From contig DLBG01000109.1 of assembly GCA_002494135.1 (NCBI GenBank), positions 6,566-17,529 on the forward strand: a stretch of DNA of 10,964 nt, written 5' to 3'. Source of the stretch: Lachnospiraceae bacterium UBA7027 (GTDB taxonomy: Bacteria; Bacillota; Clostridia; Lachnospirales; Lachnospiraceae). The notes beneath the pieces were generated by a model. It was not told the DNA's origin and did not search any database. It saw only the letters and a program-made list of their open reading frames with translations. A program made the translations under genes and the position numbers. Of this stretch, positions 1 through 6,735 are shown piece after piece. Positions within the stretch are counted from its first letter, which is position 1; every line of letters starts with the position of its first letter.

Positions 1-503
1 ACTTTGGAAAAATCTCCTCCGTCCGCTTCCACAATATTCTGAAGCATTGCTTTTTCCACGGGCAGATCCCAGGTTGCATAATTCTTACCTTCCATTCCCT
101 TCGGAGAATCGATTCCGTCCTCTTTTAAGGAAATGATACCGGAGGTGTTGTGCTGAAGGAGTGCTGCCACCGCTACTACGGGAACTTCCTCTTCTGCCGT
201 GAATACAGGAGGCAGATAATCCTGGAAATCGATTCCGAACTGGGCTTTGCCACTTGCTACCATGGCGGTTGCTCCGTCTTCGGGCGGCTGAACGATGGTT
301 ACGTTTAACCCCTCTTCCGCAAAATAACCCTTTTCCAGTGCCACATAGAAACCGGTATGGTTGGTGTTTGGAGTCCAGTCCAGAACCAGCGTGATATCTT
401 CTACCGGATCAAGAGCCGGAGACTCCGGCGTACATGCAGCCAGGGATACTCCCAGAACTGCGACCGTGGTTACGGCCATGATTTTCTTAAACAACTTTTT
501 CAT
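1..503 (-). CDS. thiY: ThiY-like pyrimidine (HMP/FAMP) ABC transporter substrate-binding lipoprotein, C-terminal part missing
   Basis: The N-terminal 167 codons are present; the rest lies beyond the left edge of the window. The start is ATG at 503, preceded by a GGGAG ribosome binding site. Residues 1-24 form a lipoprotein signal peptide: KK near the N-terminus, a hydrophobic core, and a lipobox LAAC with the acylated Cys at 24. The mature protein should therefore be tethered to the outer face of the membrane. Residues 41-55 (LDWTPNTNHTGFYVA) are the hallmark of the NMT1/THI5-like ThiY family, followed by EKGYF and a Gly-rich ligand-binding region. Family members bind formylaminopyrimidine or hydroxymethylpyrimidine and deliver it to the ThiX permease for thiamine salvage. 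The gene is the third of a TPP-riboswitch operon, 22 bases after thiX, which supports the role. The exact ligand cannot be told from sequence alone; riboflavin- or other pyrimidine-binding relatives share the fold. Confidence 0.9.
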   Translation of the reverse strand, partial: MKKLFKKIMAVTTVAVLGVSLAACTPESPALDPVEDITLVLDWTPNTNHTGFYVALEKGYFAEEGLNVTIVQPPEDGATAMVASGKAQFGIDFQDYLPPVFTAEEEVPVVAVAALLQHNTSGIISLKEDGIDSPKGMEGKNYATWDLPVEKAMLQNIVEADGGDFSK

Positions 504-525
504 AGATTTATTCTCCCTTATAATT

Positions 526-1284
526 TTATTTTCTTTTTTCCCACGGCATTGCATATTTCTGAATAATCTTCACAAGTGCCATCAGTAAGAGACTGAGTGC
601 CGAAACCAGTACGATGACGGCAAACATTTTATCATAGGATAAGGACTTTTTAACGCGTGTCATATAGACACCCAGTCCTACGAATCCGCCGAGCCATTCC
701 GCAATAACCGCACCGACAACCGAATAGGATACGGCGATACGCAGTCCCGAGAAAAATTCTCCCAATGCGCTCGGAAATTTGACATGTGTAAAAATCTGCC
801 AGCGGCTGGCATTCATGGATTTCATAAGCCGGATCATGTCCGGGTCCGCGGATTCAAACCCCTGCAAAAGTCCCACGGCCATCGGAAAGAAGGCCACCAG
901 CACAACCAGAATTACCTTCGGAACAATTCCGTAGGAGAACCACAGAATCAAAAGCGGAGCCAGAGCCACCGGCGGAATTGTCTGTGTAAGCACCAGAATC
1001 GGATATAAGGCTTTTTTTACGATGGGGAAGGCATCCATAACGGCTGCGCATCCAAAACCCAGTAAAACGCCGAATAAGAGCCCGAGTCCGGCCTCCAAAA
1101 GTGTTACCCCCGCATGATGCATCAAAAGCGGAAAATCGCTGACGAGGGCTTTCCCCACATCAACGGGTGAAGGCAGCATGAAGGACGGTACCAGTTTTAA
1201 TGTGCATACAAGCTGCCAGATAAGAAGTACTGCCAGAACGACTGCAATCGGTATCAGATTTTCTTTTCCGTTTTTCTTTTTCAC
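526..1284 (-). CDS. thiX: ThiX-like ABC transporter permease
   Basis: This 252-residue inner-membrane permease belongs to the SsuC/TauC/ThiX branch of binding-protein-dependent transporters. About six hydrophobic segments are visible, near residues 9-26, 60-82, 93-115, 120-140, 184-205 and 220-240. The cytoplasmic coupling loop that contacts the ATPase (EAA-type loop) lies at about 143-181 and includes SMNASRW and KFPSALGEFFSGLR. EWLGG at 196-200 is typical of this branch. The start is GTG at 1284, overlapping the stop of the upstream gene by four bases (GTGA). There is no strong ribosome binding site, so translational coupling is likely. The next in-frame ATG would remove the first membrane segment, so it was rejected. 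Location between a thiamine-binding protein gene and thiY, under a TPP riboswitch, points to uptake of a thiamine pyrimidine precursor. The partner ATPase ThiZ is not in the window. Confidence 0.88.
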   Translation of the reverse strand: MKKKNGKENLIPIAVVLAVLLIWQLVCTLKLVPSFMLPSPVDVGKALVSDFPLLMHHAGVTLLEAGLGLLFGVLLGFGCAAVMDAFPIVKKALYPILVLTQTIPPVALAPLLILWFSYGIVPKVILVVLVAFFPMAVGLLQGFESADPDMIRLMKSMNASRWQIFTHVKFPSALGEFFSGLRIAVSYSVVGAVIAEWLGGFVGLGVYMTRVKKSLSYDKMFAVIVLVSALSLLLMALVKIIQKYAMPWEKRK

Positions 1285-1622
1285 GCTGTCTTATTCTTTA
1301 ATGCTTTTGCCAAATCATGCTTGTGATGTTTCGCTGTCTTTCTTTCAATCGTCAGTTTCTCGCCTTCCGGCTTGTAAGTGATTTTTACATAGCTCATAAC
1401 GGAAGGTGCACCGGCTTTGATGGCAATGTACTGGCACTGCTTTACGATTTCCATCAGTTCCTCGTAGTCTCCTTCCATTGCGGTTTCACACGGTCCTACA
1501 TAATACTCCACTCCGGTGCTTTTGATATAGTCGATAACTTCATCCACCACACGGACGATTTCCTCATCCTCCAGTACGGACGGCAGAACCTGAATAGCCA
1601 CATTGGCATTGATTTTTTCCAT
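1281..1622 (-). CDS. Thiamine-binding protein, MTH1187/YkoF-like family (PF01910)
   Basis: This small soluble protein has 113 residues, close to the roughly 100-residue single-domain members of this family. It has no signal peptide, so it should act in the cytoplasm. The pattern of an N-terminal beta strand (ANVAIQVLP), a helix with EEIVRVVDEVIDYI, the GPCETAMEGDYEELMEIV region at about 43-60 and a C-terminal strand (SVMSYVKITY) fits the ferredoxin-like Thiamine_BP fold. Family members bind thiamine or related pyrimidines and are often found with ThiXYZ or YkoEDC transporters. The start is ATG at 1622, with a GGAGG ribosome binding site at 1630-1634, seven bases away. That site lies just after the riboswitch terminator, so this is the first gene to be switched. 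The last four bases overlap thiX. Its exact role (ligand buffer, sensor or transporter accessory) is not established. Confidence 0.85.
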   Translation of the reverse strand: MEKINANVAIQVLPSVLEDEEIVRVVDEVIDYIKSTGVEYYVGPCETAMEGDYEELMEIVKQCQYIAIKAGAPSVMSYVKITYKPEGEKLTIERKTAKHHKHDLAKALKNKTA

Positions 1623-1634
1623 GATTTTTCCTCC

Positions 1635-1670
1635 AAAAATATAAAGCGCTTCTCATCACGAGAAGCGCCC
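1635..1670 (-). terminator. Intrinsic terminator of the TPP riboswitch (expression platform)
   Basis: On the minus strand, GCGCTTCTC (1668-1660) and GAGAAGCGC (1654-1646) form a perfect nine-pair stem with a five-base loop. Two G-T pairs extend the base. A U-rich run (TTTATATTTTT, 1645-1635) follows at once, giving a classical rho-independent terminator. It sits between the TPP aptamer and the ribosome binding site of the first thi gene, so it is the likely OFF state when TPP is bound. Confidence 0.88.
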
Positions 1671-1686
1671 ATTGTCTTTTTCAATC

Positions 1687-1791
1687 AATCTCCCTACGCC
1701 GGCATTATCCGGATCAGGTACTGGGTTAACCCATAGGATTGACAGCGGTATAACTGTCTCTCAGCCTAATTCCTTAAGCACTCCCGTGACT
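1687..1791 (-). promoter_or_regulatory. TPP riboswitch aptamer (THI element)
   Basis: Read on the minus strand, this contains the conserved TPP aptamer blocks. They are the 5' block ACGGGAGTGC (1787-1778), the pyrimidine-sensor CTGAGA (1764-1759), and the long invariant block from ACCTGATC through GGATAATGCC to GCGTAGGGA (1719-1691), which binds the pyrophosphate. The short outer stem P1 can form between AGTC (1791-1788) and GATT (1690-1687). GACAG/CTGTC at 1758-1741 makes one arm, and a palindrome GGGTTAACCC (1732-1723) makes a possible extra hairpin in the variable region. It lies directly upstream of a terminator and of thiamine-binding, thiX and thiY genes. When TPP is bound, transcription of these uptake genes should stop. 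Confidence 0.96.
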
Positions 1792-1797
1792 TTAGAT

Positions 1798-1826
1798 ATT
1801 ATAATGTTGTTTGTTTACGCTGTCAA
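1798..1826 (-). promoter_or_regulatory. Consensus sigma-A promoter of the thi operon
   Basis: On the minus strand a perfect -35 box TTGACA (1826-1821) is separated by exactly 17 bases from a perfect -10 box TATAAT (1803-1798). The expected transcription start is an A at about 1793-1791, which is the very first base of the TPP aptamer. The leader therefore consists almost entirely of the riboswitch. A fully consensus promoter fits a gene set controlled after initiation, by termination, rather than by a repressor. The -35 box begins nine bases after the stop codon of the capA-like gene. Confidence 0.9.
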
Positions 1827-1834
1827 TATTTTAC

Positions 1835-3433
1835 TTAATCGCCCTGATAAAGGTCACCCCATACCTTACGGCAGAGATCCTTACACATCTTCATGGAGAA
1901 GAGGGGATCATTTCTGGACAGAATGTTATTTCTGATCTCTTCGTCCGTGTAATCCTTTAAGAACTTGACGTAAATCTTCTGATAACCGCCGTTGACATCA
2001 ATATGTGCAATGGTAGGTTCCACACCGTAGTTCTCGATTACGACTTTGCCGGAATCGTCTCTGGTAATCTCTACCTTGGCCATTCCGCCGATAACCTGTT
2101 CCCCGGTTCCGGGCTTGGTGGCACGTGTTCCGGTTACATAGTTTCCGAGGGAATAGTATACAAGCATCTTGTGTCCGCTTGCTTCATCCTCGTACCATTC
2201 AATCGGCTGAATTACATGAGGGTGTGCTCCGATGACAAGATCTACCTTGCGGTCAAGCATCCATCTGCACCAGCGTTTCTGTTCTTCGGAAGCATAGGTC
2301 TGATACTCGTTTCCCCAGTGAATCAGAACGCATACAAAATCCGCCTGTTCGTGTGCCATCGCAATCTGACGGTCCATTAAATTCTCGTCAATCAGGTTTA
2401 CCGCAAACGGCATATCATCCGGCATCGGCATGCCGTTTAAGCCGTATGTGTAGTTCAAAAGTGCAATGCGGATACCGTCTTTTTCATAGACATATACCTG
2501 ATTCTGTTCTTCCGCGGTCTCGTTGATACCGAGAACCTTTACATTCGGATACTGCTTCCAGACTTCCATGGTATGAAGAAGACCCTTCTTCCATTTGTCC
2601 ATGGTATGGTTGGTTGCATGCAGTACCACATTGAATCCGGCATCGCTGATTGCGGCTGCCAGTTCATCCGCCGTATTGAACATCGGATAACCGGAATAGC
2701 CTAAATCCTCGCCACCCATCATAATCTCCTGGTTGACGATGGAGATGTCGGCTGCCTGTACTTCACTCTTGATATTGGCAAATAAATGATCGTAATTTTT
2801 CTGTGTGCCTTCGGAATCTATAAAACCGCTCTTCGTAACATTCAAATGCATCAGCATATCACCGACCATGATTAACGAAATATGCGGATCGACTTTCCCT
2901 TTCTGGGAAGCTTCCAGCGTAAGCCACTCTTCCGGTGTGGCCGCCGCCATTAAAGTCGGTGCCGTATACGGAATAATGACTCCTTCCTTCATGCCGATAT
3001 TACGTAACGGATTTCTAAACTTGTTTCCGGCTGTCAGGCCGAAAACCAAAAGTCCCACTCCGATGAATAATGCGATTACCACGGCAAAGAATAAATATGC
3101 GCGCGGAGTAAGACGAATTCTTCTTTTCCTTCTTCTCCTCGAAGATGCGCTTCCTGCACGGGAACTGCTGTAACCGCGCTGTGAAGAGGATGGCCTTCTG
3201 CCGGATGTGCTTCTTGAAGATCCGCTTCCCGAATAGGAACTTCTCGAGGACCTGCCTGTCGAAGAGGTACTTCTATAGGAACCGCTTTTTGAAGATCTGC
3301 CTGCGGAAGAAGTTCTCGAAGAGGAACTCCTGCCTGAGGTTGTCCTTTTCGTACCGGAACTTCTGTAACCCGAGGAGGAACGCGAAGAAGAAGGTCTTCT
3401 GCCGTCACGGCCGGTTGGTCTGTTCGTCGTCAT
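1835..3433 (-). CDS. Membrane-anchored CapA/PgsA-type metallophosphatase (PGA_cap family) with Ser/Arg-rich N-terminal tail
   Basis: 532 residues from the ATG at 3433. Residues 1-107 are a low-complexity Ser/Arg/Gly tail ending in a strongly basic RRRRKRRIR cluster. One membrane segment follows at 111-134, so the tail is predicted to be cytoplasmic and the enzyme domain external. The domain (about 184-490) carries the CapA metallophosphatase motifs: MVGDMLMH (189-196), NQE (234-236), ATNH (273-276), HWGNE (372-376), GAHPHV (402-407) and YSLGNY (427-432). Their Asp/His/Asn residues are the expected metal ligands. Relatives include the CapA/PgsA component of poly-gamma-glutamate synthesis, but no capB or capC is nearby. 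Its substrate and role are therefore unknown; a cell-surface hydrolase or transferase is the safest statement. It follows the double-VWA gene by 49 bases without a clear promoter, so it probably ends that operon. A TTG nine bases upstream is only one base from the ribosome binding site and was rejected as start. Confidence 0.88.
   Translation of the reverse strand: MTTNRPTGRDGRRPSSSRSSSGYRSSGTKRTTSGRSSSSRTSSAGRSSKSGSYRSTSSTGRSSRSSYSGSGSSRSTSGRRPSSSQRGYSSSRAGSASSRRRRKRRIRLTPRAYLFFAVVIALFIGVGLLVFGLTAGNKFRNPLRNIGMKEGVIIPYTAPTLMAAATPEEWLTLEASQKGKVDPHISLIMVGDMLMHLNVTKSGFIDSEGTQKNYDHLFANIKSEVQAADISIVNQEIMMGGEDLGYSGYPMFNTADELAAAISDAGFNVVLHATNHTMDKWKKGLLHTMEVWKQYPNVKVLGINETAEEQNQVYVYEKDGIRIALLNYTYGLNGMPMPDDMPFAVNLIDENLMDRQIAMAHEQADFVCVLIHWGNEYQTYASEEQKRWCRWMLDRKVDLVIGAHPHVIQPIEWYEDEASGHKMLVYYSLGNYVTGTRATKPGTGEQVIGGMAKVEITRDDSGKVVIENYGVEPTIAHIDVNGGYQKIYVKFLKDYTDEEIRNNILSRNDPLFSMKMCKDLCRKVWGDLYQGD
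3113..3433 (-). repeat. Ser/Arg/Gly-rich low-complexity coding region of the CapA-like protein
   Basis: Codons 1-107 of the CapA-like gene encode short imperfect units such as GRSSRSS, SGRRPSSS and RSTSSTG, followed by a run of basic residues just before the membrane segment. At DNA level it is a degenerate array of short AGA/TCC/GGA-type units, not an exact tandem repeat. It is predicted to be disordered, positively charged and cytoplasmic, and its many serines could be phosphorylated. Such a tail is not part of the usual CapA domain. Confidence 0.75.
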
Positions 3434-3443
3434 GTATATCAAT

Positions 3444-3449
3444 CTCCTT
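3444..3449 (-). promoter_or_regulatory. Ribosome binding site that decides the CapA-like start
   Basis: AAGGAG on the minus strand lies one base from an in-frame TTG (3442) and ten bases from the ATG at 3433. One base is too close for initiation, so the ATG is preferred, which removes three residues from the longest reading. Confidence 0.7.
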
Positions 3450-3482
3450 ACAAAACCTTAATAGGATAATTGTACACTTTTC

Positions 3483-6400
3483 CTACTTTCTTGTCCATGT
3501 CCTTGTCTGATTCGAAGAACCACCCTGATTCTGCGGATTATACGGAGGCTGTCCGTTTCCGGGTGCCACACGGCTTACCCAGCTGTTACCCGCCGGATTC
3601 TGCATCGGACGCTGTTGTCCCTGAGGCATCGGTCTTTGCTGTCCCTGAGGCATGGGACGCTGTTGCATCGGCTGAACCGTCGGACGCTGCTGCATCGGCT
3701 GTCCCATCGGACGCTGTTGTTGCATGGGCTGTCCCATCGGGCGCTGCTGCATCGGTTGTCCCATCGGACGCTGCTGCATGGGCTGAACCATCGAACGCTG
3801 CTGCATCGGCTGCGAATAAGGTGCCTGCTGAGGTGCTGCAGACATGGCCGAACGCATGGCTTCCTGCTTGCGTGCCGTTTCATAAGTACGTTTCTGGTTC
3901 ATCTCCGCAAAGAGGCTGGTTGCCGTAACGGTTGCATCATCCTCTTTCTTTTTGGAGGTCTTCTTCGCCTTCTTGGCTTTCTTTCCCTCCGCCGCGCTTT
4001 CTGTTGTGCCTTCCGAAGCGGCAGCGGTTGCGGCTACCGAGTCGCCCACACCCGCACCGACGGTTTCGATTCCGGCAACCACTTCTTTTGCCGTCTTTGC
4101 GCGTTCGATGCTGGCTTTATTCTTTCTGTATTCTTCGAATTTCTCTGCTTTGGCATTGATTTTCGCCCGTACTTTATCAAGTCCCAAAAGATGCCATACA
4201 TCCACATGGAATCTTCGGATTGCGATATCGCAAAGGAAGAAAATCGCAGTAAGCAAAAGCAGTGTCGTTGTCAGGTTATAACGGTTCTTTACGAATTCCG
4301 GAGGATTCTCGAATACTTCTACCGCGTTTTCGAGGAATGTTGCCCCTATTACCGCTGCATAATCGTCAAGCAGGGTATTGTTCGGATAAAACCGGTACTC
4401 CATGGAATATTGCATAATGGCCGCCGTATTGGTACTTCCGACCACCGTACCGTCCTCGCTTTGCTGTACGTTAATGGAATAAACACCCGTATTCTTTGTA
4501 TCTATTTCCGCAATGTATTCACCCGGTCTTGTGGGATCGAGTGTAATTTCCTTGGCGTTTCCTTCGTCATCAAAAACCGTAGCCTTAACCTGGGTATTCG
4601 GTCCGAAGTCTTCCGTGGAATAGTGGATATAAGCCTTGGAACCGTGCTGTTCCACATCCACATAAGCACCTTCCATGCCCATGTCTTCCGTTACATACTG
4701 AAGGATATTATGCCAAAGAAGCTGATTGTTCTCCCATCCGGAATAGTTGCCGGACCACTCACCGGTAACATCCGATGTCCATGCAACGGTTTTACCGAGA
4801 CCGTACTGCCAGTAAGCCAGAATCGGATCATCGTAAGGGGAACGAAGTGCCTGGATACTTCTCTCCTTTAAGGAGGTTGCCACATACCCCTTTAAGACAG
4901 GCATTCCGTCTGCTGCCACATCACGGATAATCTGATCGGAACTGGTTACAATCGGAGTGAATTCCTCGTTAATCAGATAATTGTTTGAAGAAAGATATAC
5001 TTCCTGTGCAAAAATTCTCGGCACGTCCGTATTTAAATCCGTATGGAAATAACGGCCGTTGCAGCTTTCCGCAAGCATGGAAAGCAGGGCATCGTTACTT
5101 CCGTCACCGATGGATACGGTAGATAATGTGATGCCTGCGCCGTTGATGGTTTTAATCAAATCGTCATATTGTGTGTTGGAATCCTGACCGTCGGTAAGAA
5201 GAATAATATGTTTCACCTTCGCATTACACTTGGAAAGATCCAGTGCCGCATTGGCTATGGCAGGATAAATACTCGTACCGCCGCCGGGGGAAAGTTTGTA
5301 AACTTCATCTCTTACCGCATCCTTGTCCCCGACCTTTTCCAGAGGAACAACACGGTCGATGGTTGTGGTAAATGCCAGAATGCCGACATAGTCCTTGTCG
5401 ACGCGCAGATTATCGAGTGCCGCCACCGCGGACTCCTTGGCAAGATCCAGGTTCGTGATGATTCCGTTACCGTCTTCCATGGAACCGGACTGGTCGATTA
5501 CCATCATAATTGCAATGGAAGGAATTTCATTCTGTCCGGTAGGATCCATATATACCGGAAGCACATCCTCCAAAACGGTCTCACGATATCCGCCCACCGC
5601 ATAGCTGTTCGGTCCGCCGGTTGCCACAAAACCGCCGCCGTAATTACGTACATATTCATCCAGATTGTCAAGGAAACCGTCTCTTAAATCATCCTTGTAA
5701 ACATCAACAAAGACGATGGCCGAGTATTCCAGAAAGTCTGACATGGTGGTGGGAACGGTTCCCGGAGAAACCACATCATATTTTTTCCCGATACTGTCCA
5801 GTATTCCCTGAAGTTCCCTTGCCTTGCCGTTTTCACCTTCCACCACAAGGATCGGCAGGGTGGTCTCAATGTTGGTATATGCAGAGAATTCATTGTTTAC
5901 GAAAACCGTATCTTCTTCCGCTTCCACAACGACACGATAGGTTTTTAAACCTTCGTCCGACTGGGTATCCTTAAAAATAAACTGGTTGGTGCCTTTTTGC
6001 AGATTCACCTTCTGCTGACCTTTTAAGGTACGGCCGGAATACAATTTTACAATGGCCGGACAGGCCACGTTGCTTTCCACTTCCACCTGAATGGAGAAGT
6101 TTTCTCCGACACCGACTTCCTTCGGCACCGCTACATTCGCAACGTATACTTCATTGGAAACATTTTCTTCCAGTTTTCTGATTTCAAAATCAACGCCGGA
6201 AGCGATTACGGCAGATGCCGTCATGTTTAAGCTTCCTTCGTTTTCGTTACCGTCCGTAATTAATACGATTCGTTTTGCGGAATCCTCCGGCATCTGTGCC
6301 AGTGCGATGTTGACCGCTTCCTCAAGGTTCGTTGCCTGCGTATCCACCTCCGTCATCAGGCCCGTAAAACTCACGTCCTTGGAGATAAACTGCTCCACTC

Positions 6401-6734
6401 TCGTGTCGCCGCCGAACGCAATGACACCCACGTAATCATGGCGACCCTTGGTCTTGATGGCATCGTTGATAAATGTTGTGACATCATTTTTACGTTCTTT
6501 TACCGAGTCGGAAACATCGACTAAGAAAATCGTTGTCACATCCTTGCCCACCCGCTTTAAGGTGATGCCGGAAAGAGCAAGAATCAAAAGCGTTGCAACA
6601 AGAAACCGTACCAGGATACGGCTGATTTTCTGTGCCATATTTCTTGAATACATATACCGCATGGAGAAAATCAAAAGTCCGATTACAACCGGAATCGCAA
6701 GAAGTACCCATGGGTGCTGGAATGTAATACTCAT
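3483..6734 (-). CDS. Large membrane protein with two VWA domains, a GATase-like domain and a repeat-rich cytoplasmic tail
   Basis: 1083 residues. Two membrane helices (about 9-24 and 40-57) flank a basic loop, and a third lies at 821-838. The region between 58 and 820 is therefore predicted to be outside the cell, with the C-tail inside. VWA1 (about 67-190) has MIDAS residues D73-S75-S77 (DVSDS) and D161 (ITDG). A beta-sandwich region and a GATase-like domain (about 293-398, with GGGFVATGGPNSYAVGGY at 366-383) follow; no catalytic Cys elbow is visible in it. VWA2 (about 406-580) has D414-S416-S418 (DQSGS), T487 (GGGTS) and D515 (LLTDG). A conserved region (YWQYGLGKTVAWTSD at 641-655) and another beta domain precede the third helix. 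The tail has a Lys-rich stretch (918-930) and QPMQQRPMG repeats (975-1045). The start ATG has AAGGAG five bases upstream and lies one base after the BatA-like stop codon. This architecture is common in MoxR-DUF58 clusters; its function is unproven. Confidence 0.9.
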   Translation of the reverse strand: MSITFQHPWVLLAIPVVIGLLIFSMRYMYSRNMAQKISRILVRFLVATLLILALSGITLKRVGKDVTTIFLVDVSDSVKERKNDVTTFINDAIKTKGRHDYVGVIAFGGDTRVEQFISKDVSFTGLMTEVDTQATNLEEAVNIALAQMPEDSAKRIVLITDGNENEGSLNMTASAVIASGVDFEIRKLEENVSNEVYVANVAVPKEVGVGENFSIQVEVESNVACPAIVKLYSGRTLKGQQKVNLQKGTNQFIFKDTQSDEGLKTYRVVVEAEEDTVFVNNEFSAYTNIETTLPILVVEGENGKARELQGILDSIGKKYDVVSPGTVPTTMSDFLEYSAIVFVDVYKDDLRDGFLDNLDEYVRNYGGGFVATGGPNSYAVGGYRETVLEDVLPVYMDPTGQNEIPSIAIMMVIDQSGSMEDGNGIITNLDLAKESAVAALDNLRVDKDYVGILAFTTTIDRVVPLEKVGDKDAVRDEVYKLSPGGGTSIYPAIANAALDLSKCNAKVKHIILLTDGQDSNTQYDDLIKTINGAGITLSTVSIGDGSNDALLSMLAESCNGRYFHTDLNTDVPRIFAQEVYLSSNNYLINEEFTPIVTSSDQIIRDVAADGMPVLKGYVATSLKERSIQALRSPYDDPILAYWQYGLGKTVAWTSDVTGEWSGNYSGWENNQLLWHNILQYVTEDMGMEGAYVDVEQHGSKAYIHYSTEDFGPNTQVKATVFDDEGNAKEITLDPTRPGEYIAEIDTKNTGVYSINVQQSEDGTVVGSTNTAAIMQYSMEYRFYPNNTLLDDYAAVIGATFLENAVEVFENPPEFVKNRYNLTTTLLLLTAIFFLCDIAIRRFHVDVWHLLGLDKVRAKINAKAEKFEEYRKNKASIERAKTAKEVVAGIETVGAGVGDSVAATAAASEGTTESAAEGKKAKKAKKTSKKKEDDATVTATSLFAEMNQKRTYETARKQEAMRSAMSAAPQQAPYSQPMQQRSMVQPMQQRPMGQPMQQRPMGQPMQQQRPMGQPMQQRPTVQPMQQRPMPQGQQRPMPQGQQRPMQNPAGNSWVSRVAPGNGQPPYNPQNQGGSSNQTRTWTRK
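3600..3812 (-). repeat. In-frame tandem repeat encoding QPMQQRPMG units
   Basis: This region encodes residues 975-1045 of the double-VWA protein. Nine-residue (27-base) units QPMQQR(P/S)M(G/V) occur five times in a row, one of them with an extra Gln. A sixth, longer copy follows, then two eight-residue QQRPMPQG copies and a broken end. The whole region is in frame, and unit variation is mostly at the last two residues. The tail is predicted to be cytoplasmic and disordered. Length variation between strains by slippage is likely. It is not a CRISPR array: there are no unique spacers. Confidence 0.9.
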
Positions 6735-6735
6735 A

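Noticed and set aside
3076..3408. A 110-codon minus-strand frame overlapping the CapA N-terminus
   Set aside because: It is the out-of-frame reading of the low-complexity Ser/Arg region, with repetitive composition (VPLR/QADLQ) and no ribosome binding site. The CapA frame continues into a recognisable enzyme.
1835..3433. Assigning the CapA-like gene to a poly-gamma-glutamate capsule operon
   Set aside because: No capB, capC or capE/pgs partner is nearby, and the genes upstream are MoxR/VWA genes. The domain match alone does not show capsule synthesis.
3434..3482. Possible separate promoter for the CapA-like gene
   Set aside because: The 49-base gap is AT-rich, but I could not find a -35/-10 pair with good spacing. 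Only the AAGGAG ribosome binding site is convincing.
3600..3812. Regular repeats that could look like a CRISPR array
   Set aside because: The units are contiguous, in frame with a coding sequence and have no unique spacers of constant length. No cas genes are present.
3615..4871. A 418-codon open frame on the plus strand
   Set aside because: It lies antisense to the double-VWA gene. Its first part is rich in Leu, Arg and His (LLHRLNHRTLL-type units), which is simply the shadow of the QPMQQR repeat on the other strand. It has no family motifs and no convincing start signal.
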